Positions 5,892 to 8,116 of a stretch of DNA of 8,116 bases are shown here, in pieces. A program made the translations under genes and the position numbers. This DNA is from Candidatus Cloacimonadota bacterium (lineage in GTDB: Bacteria; Cloacimonadota; Cloacimonadia; Cloacimonadales; TCS61). Below the pieces are notes generated by a model. It saw nothing but the letters and a program-made list of their open reading frames with translations. It was not told where the DNA came from and did no database searches. Position 1 is the first letter of the stretch. Every line of letters begins with the position of its first letter. Location of the stretch: the NCBI GenBank assembly GCA_027064945.1, contig JAMOPB010000417.1, positions 1 to 8,116 of the forward strand, read 5' to 3'.

Positions 5892-7456
5892 CTGTTTCCT
5901 TTTAAAAAATCTTTTTTAAGACGAGTTAAAGCTCTTTCAATTGCTTTTTCTCTTAAAATACAGCTTCCGCATTTACCACATGGTTCGCCGTTTTCGTCTG
6001 GGTAATAACAGCTAAATGCGATGTCTAACAATTCTCTAGTTTTATTATAACCATATTTTTTCATCATAAATGCGATCATATTCGTTTTCGTAACGTTAAT
6101 AAATGGTGTTAATCCTTTTACTTTTTTATAGCTTTTACCTCCGTATTCTATTATTCTGACTATTGATTCAAGCCAGACTTCTGTATTGTCAACATATACA
6201 CCAAGTTCTGTTAAATTAAGTCCAAACAACACGTAAGGAACGAAAGTTTTATCAATCTCCAAGTCTCTGTCTATTATTGCGCCAAGAATTAACCCGAATT
6301 CAGTATTTCTGTATGGAACATATGCTAAATTGGATTCAGTTTCTGCTTCTTCACCACGACTATCTTCTTTCATAAGCTTCGATTCGTATCCAGAAAAATT
6401 GCTAAGCTGATTAAATATTTCACGAACATCATAGATTTCTGCTGTAAACTTAATCTGCGGAAATTCTTTTTTAAGAAATTCATAAAATTTATTCAAAGCT
6501 TTGATTTCTTGTTTTCTAGCTTGAGCTCCGTAATCAAAATATATTAGTTTTACTTCTTTACTAGTATGTGTAATCATTTGATCGCAACTTAAATTACCAT
6601 ATACTTTTTCTATACTATCTTTCAAAAAAACATACAAAGACAAAGTGATATCCATACCACCGCTGTATGAAACATAAATAATATCTTTTGTTTTTTTATG
6701 TTGTTGATAATCAGGTATAAACAATTCACATCCTCCGAATTTTTCCAAATGCGATGTTGCGTCATCATCAATTGAACTGTCAGTAGTATACCAGGTATCA
6801 ACCCAATCGTTTTCAACATCTCTGTATAACCAGAGTCCAATACCATTATAAAATAATTCAAAATATTCATTTACATTTGAAGGGATAATATGTATTTCAT
6901 CTTCGAACATTTGCTCTTTAAATTTTTTTAGATCAAACACTAGTCCGAAATATACGCCTTCAATTTTCATATCATATTTATCTGCCAACAAACTCGCATA
7001 TGCGAGTGCTTCAGAATCGACTTTGATTTGTTTATTAATTATTTTTTCTATTTGTGGTATATTTGCTATAGTACCGTGCATCCATACCAATTTATCATCT
7101 ACTATGTAAGGAGCAGCTTTGGTACCATCATTTTCTAATTCCATTTCAGGTGCTTGCCTGCTAAAAAATACGAAAGCCCACGAAATTGAATTAATACCAG
7201 AATCAGATTGAGATACCGTATCACTTGTTGTAGCAACTTGTTTACAAAACTCTTCATATTTTAAATCATAATGTTCAATATCATCGCAATATATCAATAT
7301 ATAATTTTCAGGATCATATTCATTAACTGCGAAAAAAGAAAAAGATTCTCCGCCTTTTTTCATTAATGAAAATTTTATCAATTCTTTTTGTTTTTTTAAA
7401 TAAATTTCTGTTTGTGTATTAGATCCATATGTAACAAATGAAATTATCTGACACAT
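5888..7456 (-). CDS. Glutamine amidotransferase (class II)-QueC fusion, 7-deazaguanine synthesis (522 aa)
   Basis: QueC converts 7-carboxy-7-deazaguanine through its amide to preQ0 with ATP and ammonia. The C-terminal half shows QueC features: PP-loop SGGMDIT (265-271), YFDYGAQARKQEI (306-318, replacing YGQRH), YVPYRNTEFG (379-388, matching the YVPFRN signature), VYVDNTEVW (420-428), TPFINVTKTNM (450-460) and a zinc site C483/C493/C496/C499 in CGKCGSC. The N-terminal ~235 residues look like an Ntn-type glutaminase: Cys2 directly after Met, WMHGTIANI (125-133, like HNGxIYN) and VDSEALAY (146-153), as in asparagine synthetase. This domain would feed ammonia from glutamine. A normal QueC is about 230 residues. 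The PP-loop has Ile270 where SGGxDS has Ser. From memory, such Gat-QueC fusions occur in phages with 7-amido-7-deazaguanine DNA; I could not check this. ATG 7456 follows AAAAAAGGA. Confidence 0.9.
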   Translation of the reverse strand: MCQIISFVTYGSNTQTEIYLKKQKELIKFSLMKKGGESFSFFAVNEYDPENYILIYCDDIEHYDLKYEEFCKQVATTSDTVSQSDSGINSISWAFVFFSRQAPEMELENDGTKAAPYIVDDKLVWMHGTIANIPQIEKIINKQIKVDSEALAYASLLADKYDMKIEGVYFGLVFDLKKFKEQMFEDEIHIIPSNVNEYFELFYNGIGLWLYRDVENDWVDTWYTTDSSIDDDATSHLEKFGGCELFIPDYQQHKKTKDIIYVSYSGGMDITLSLYVFLKDSIEKVYGNLSCDQMITHTSKEVKLIYFDYGAQARKQEIKALNKFYEFLKKEFPQIKFTAEIYDVREIFNQLSNFSGYESKLMKEDSRGEEAETESNLAYVPYRNTEFGLILGAIIDRDLEIDKTFVPYVLFGLNLTELGVYVDNTEVWLESIVRIIEYGGKSYKKVKGLTPFINVTKTNMIAFMMKKYGYNKTRELLDIAFSCYYPDENGEPCGKCGSCILREKAIERALTRLKKDFLKGNR

Positions 7457-7492
7457 CGTATTCCTTTTTTATTTTTTTTCAATTGCTCTTCC

Positions 7493-7556
7493 CAAGGTCG
7501 CGTACACGCGATCTTGAAAAAAGCAAATAAAAGATCGCATAAAATAGCGATCTTTT
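7493..7556 (-). promoter_or_regulatory. Leader with mutually exclusive stems before the QueC fusion
   Basis: Read on the minus strand, four segments occur in order: 1 (7556-7547, AAAAGATCGC), 2 (7538-7529, GCGATCTTTT), 3 (7516-7506, CAAGATCGCGT) and 4 (7503-7493, ACGCGACCTTG). Segments 1 and 2 form the terminator stem. Segments 2 and 3 can pair over 8 perfect base pairs (10 with one G-U), and 3 and 4 pair over 11 positions with one A-C mismatch. This 1:2 / 2:3 / 3:4 order is the layout of an attenuator. No leader peptide or ligand domain is visible, so regulation is inferred from base pairing alone; repeated use of GATCGC may also be chance. Confidence 0.35.
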
Positions 7557-7559
7557 ATT
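7521..7559 (-). terminator. Intrinsic terminator after the 141-residue gene
   Basis: A perfect 13-bp stem (7526-7538 with 7547-7559) with an 8-nt AT-rich loop overlaps the stop codon (7557-7555) of the 141-residue gene. On the minus strand the descending arm ends in UUUUAUUUGC, and then UUUUUUC follows. It should end most transcripts from the right before the QueC-fusion cistron. Confidence 0.85.
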
Positions 7560-7980
7560 GAACTTTAACGATATTATATGTATAACCTTTTGCTTCTTTC
7601 TCACCGTCTTTAGTGTTATACGTCATCCCTGGTTTTAGCTTACATTCTATGAAAAATTTATTACCTACTTGATCAAATGGTTCTTCGCCGTTATCAATCA
7701 TATTAGTGATTTGTTTATTGCTAAAAAATTTAAAAATATTACCATTTTGATCTTGTACTCCTACCAGATAATATGGCCCCCATTGGCCATCAAATTGCAC
7801 TGCGCCTAACCAAGTAAATGTGTACCCACCTTGTCCAGGCTCCAGTTCTTTAAGATCAATTTTAGGAACTTGTTTTAGATCTATATTTTCTAAACCAATA
7901 ACTTTTGGTTTATTGTTTTGAGAAGCGGCAGGCTGAGGTGCCGCTTGATTATTGTTCTGTTGCATCATCATAGGGTTCAT
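7555..7980 (-). CDS. Protein of unknown function with disordered N-tail and beta-rich domain (141 aa)
   Basis: No family is recognised. The first ~25 residues are Met/Gln/Asn/Pro/Ala low complexity (MNPMMMQQNNNQAAPQPAAS), clearly disordered. From about 27 there is a short segment with repeated acidic/Leu turns (LENIDLKQVPKIDLKELEP), then a beta-rich globular part of about 85 residues with alternating hydrophobics (YTFTWLGAVQF, YYLVGVQD, NIFKFFS, KFFIECKLKPGM, GYTYNIVKV). The five or six strands and small size would suit an OB-fold or similar nucleic-acid-binding barrel, but no motif proves it. The ATG (7980-7978) has AAAGGA 8 nt upstream and lies 24 nt after the stop of the upstream gene, whose C-terminus is also low complexity. 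A terminator overlaps its stop. In a replication region an accessory DNA-binding role is possible. Confidence 0.8.
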   Translation of the reverse strand: MNPMMMQQNNNQAAPQPAASQNNKPKVIGLENIDLKQVPKIDLKELEPGQGGYTFTWLGAVQFDGQWGPYYLVGVQDQNGNIFKFFSNKQITNMIDNGEEPFDQVGNKFFIECKLKPGMTYNTKDGEKEAKGYTYNIVKVQ

Positions 7981-8004
7981 ATTATATTTCCTTTAAGTGA
8001 GTAA

Positions 8005-8116
8005 TTAAATTTCAATTTGTGGCATATCGATAGTCGGAGCTGCTGTTGTACTAGGTGCAGCTGTTGACGCTGGATTCGCTGTCGGAGCTGCCGTTGTACT
8101 AGGTGCAGCTGTTGGC
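8005..8116 (-). CDS. 3' end of a gene encoding a Pro/Thr/Ala repeat tail
   Basis: Too short for standard gene lists, but an open minus-strand frame enters from the right edge and stops at TAA (8007-8005). The 36 visible residues are a disordered Pro/Thr/Ala/Ser tail with the element TAAPSTTAAPT twice, 16 residues apart, ending in IDMPQIEI. No stop breaks the frame, the DNA repeat is a multiple of three, and base composition here is GC-richer than the rest, as expected for Ala/Pro/Thr codons. Function cannot be told; such tails act as flexible linkers or spacers in structural and DNA-binding phage proteins. The terminal acidic-hydrophobic peptide could be a docking tail. The next gene starts 24 nt downstream with its own ribosome binding site. 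Confidence 0.75.
   Translation of the reverse strand, partial: PTAAPSTTAAPTANPASTAAPSTTAAPTIDMPQIEI
8033..8114 (-). repeat. 48-bp-period direct repeat (two copies visible)
   Basis: A 34-bp unit at 8033-8066 recurs at 8081-8114 with one mismatch (33/34), separated by 14 bp, giving a 48-bp or 16-codon period. It encodes the repeated TAAPSTTAAPT element of the partial gene. The array may continue past the right edge. Confidence 0.9.

Overview
The window is compact and AT-rich (roughly 30% GC by eye), and every supportable gene is on the minus strand. Genes abut or overlap by 1-14 nt, and nearly all starts follow an AAAGGA-type ribosome binding site. The largest gene-free gap is 98 nt, so no stretch over 300 bases lacks a gene. 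A phage-type type II topoisomerase (both subunits), a T4-type family B DNA polymerase fragment and several small orphan genes point to the replication/nucleotide-metabolism region of a tailed, T4-related phage. Low GC, AAAGGA ribosome binding sites and a glutamine-amidotransferase/QueC fusion recall Campylobacter T4-like phages from memory; that host guess is not proven by the sequence.

In transcription order (right to left) the window holds: the 3' end of a gene encoding a Pro/Thr/Ala repeat tail (8005-8116); a 141-residue orphan protein ending in a strong terminator (7521-7559); a short leader with mutually exclusive stems; then a tight cistron of a GATase II-QueC fusion (5888-7456), a purine-type phosphoribosyltransferase (5376-5891), the middle third of a family B DNA polymerase (4145-5374) and a small disordered protein (3804-4079), closed by a second terminator (3764-3792). 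Next come a two-TM membrane protein (3398-3733), the topoisomerase ATPase/TOPRIM subunit (1525-3411), a weak hairpin, a HAD-family phosphatase-like protein (1032-1478), two small helical proteins, and the 5' part of the topoisomerase DNA-cleavage subunit (1-458), cut by the window edge.

The most interesting block is 4145-7456. A 7-deazaguanine-making enzyme with its own ammonia-supplying domain, a base-to-nucleotide phosphoribosyltransferase and a replicative polymerase piece are encoded back to back. A coherent inference is that the phage makes a 7-deazaguanine nucleotide and its polymerase incorporates it, shielding the genome from host restriction. The polymerase piece is itself unusual. 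It has motif A and motif B but neither the exonuclease domain nor motif C (DTDS), it carries an extra segment of about 140 residues before the fingers, and its motif B reads NSGFG rather than NSLYG at the nascent base-pair pocket. At least one more polymerase polypeptide must be encoded elsewhere if this is functional.
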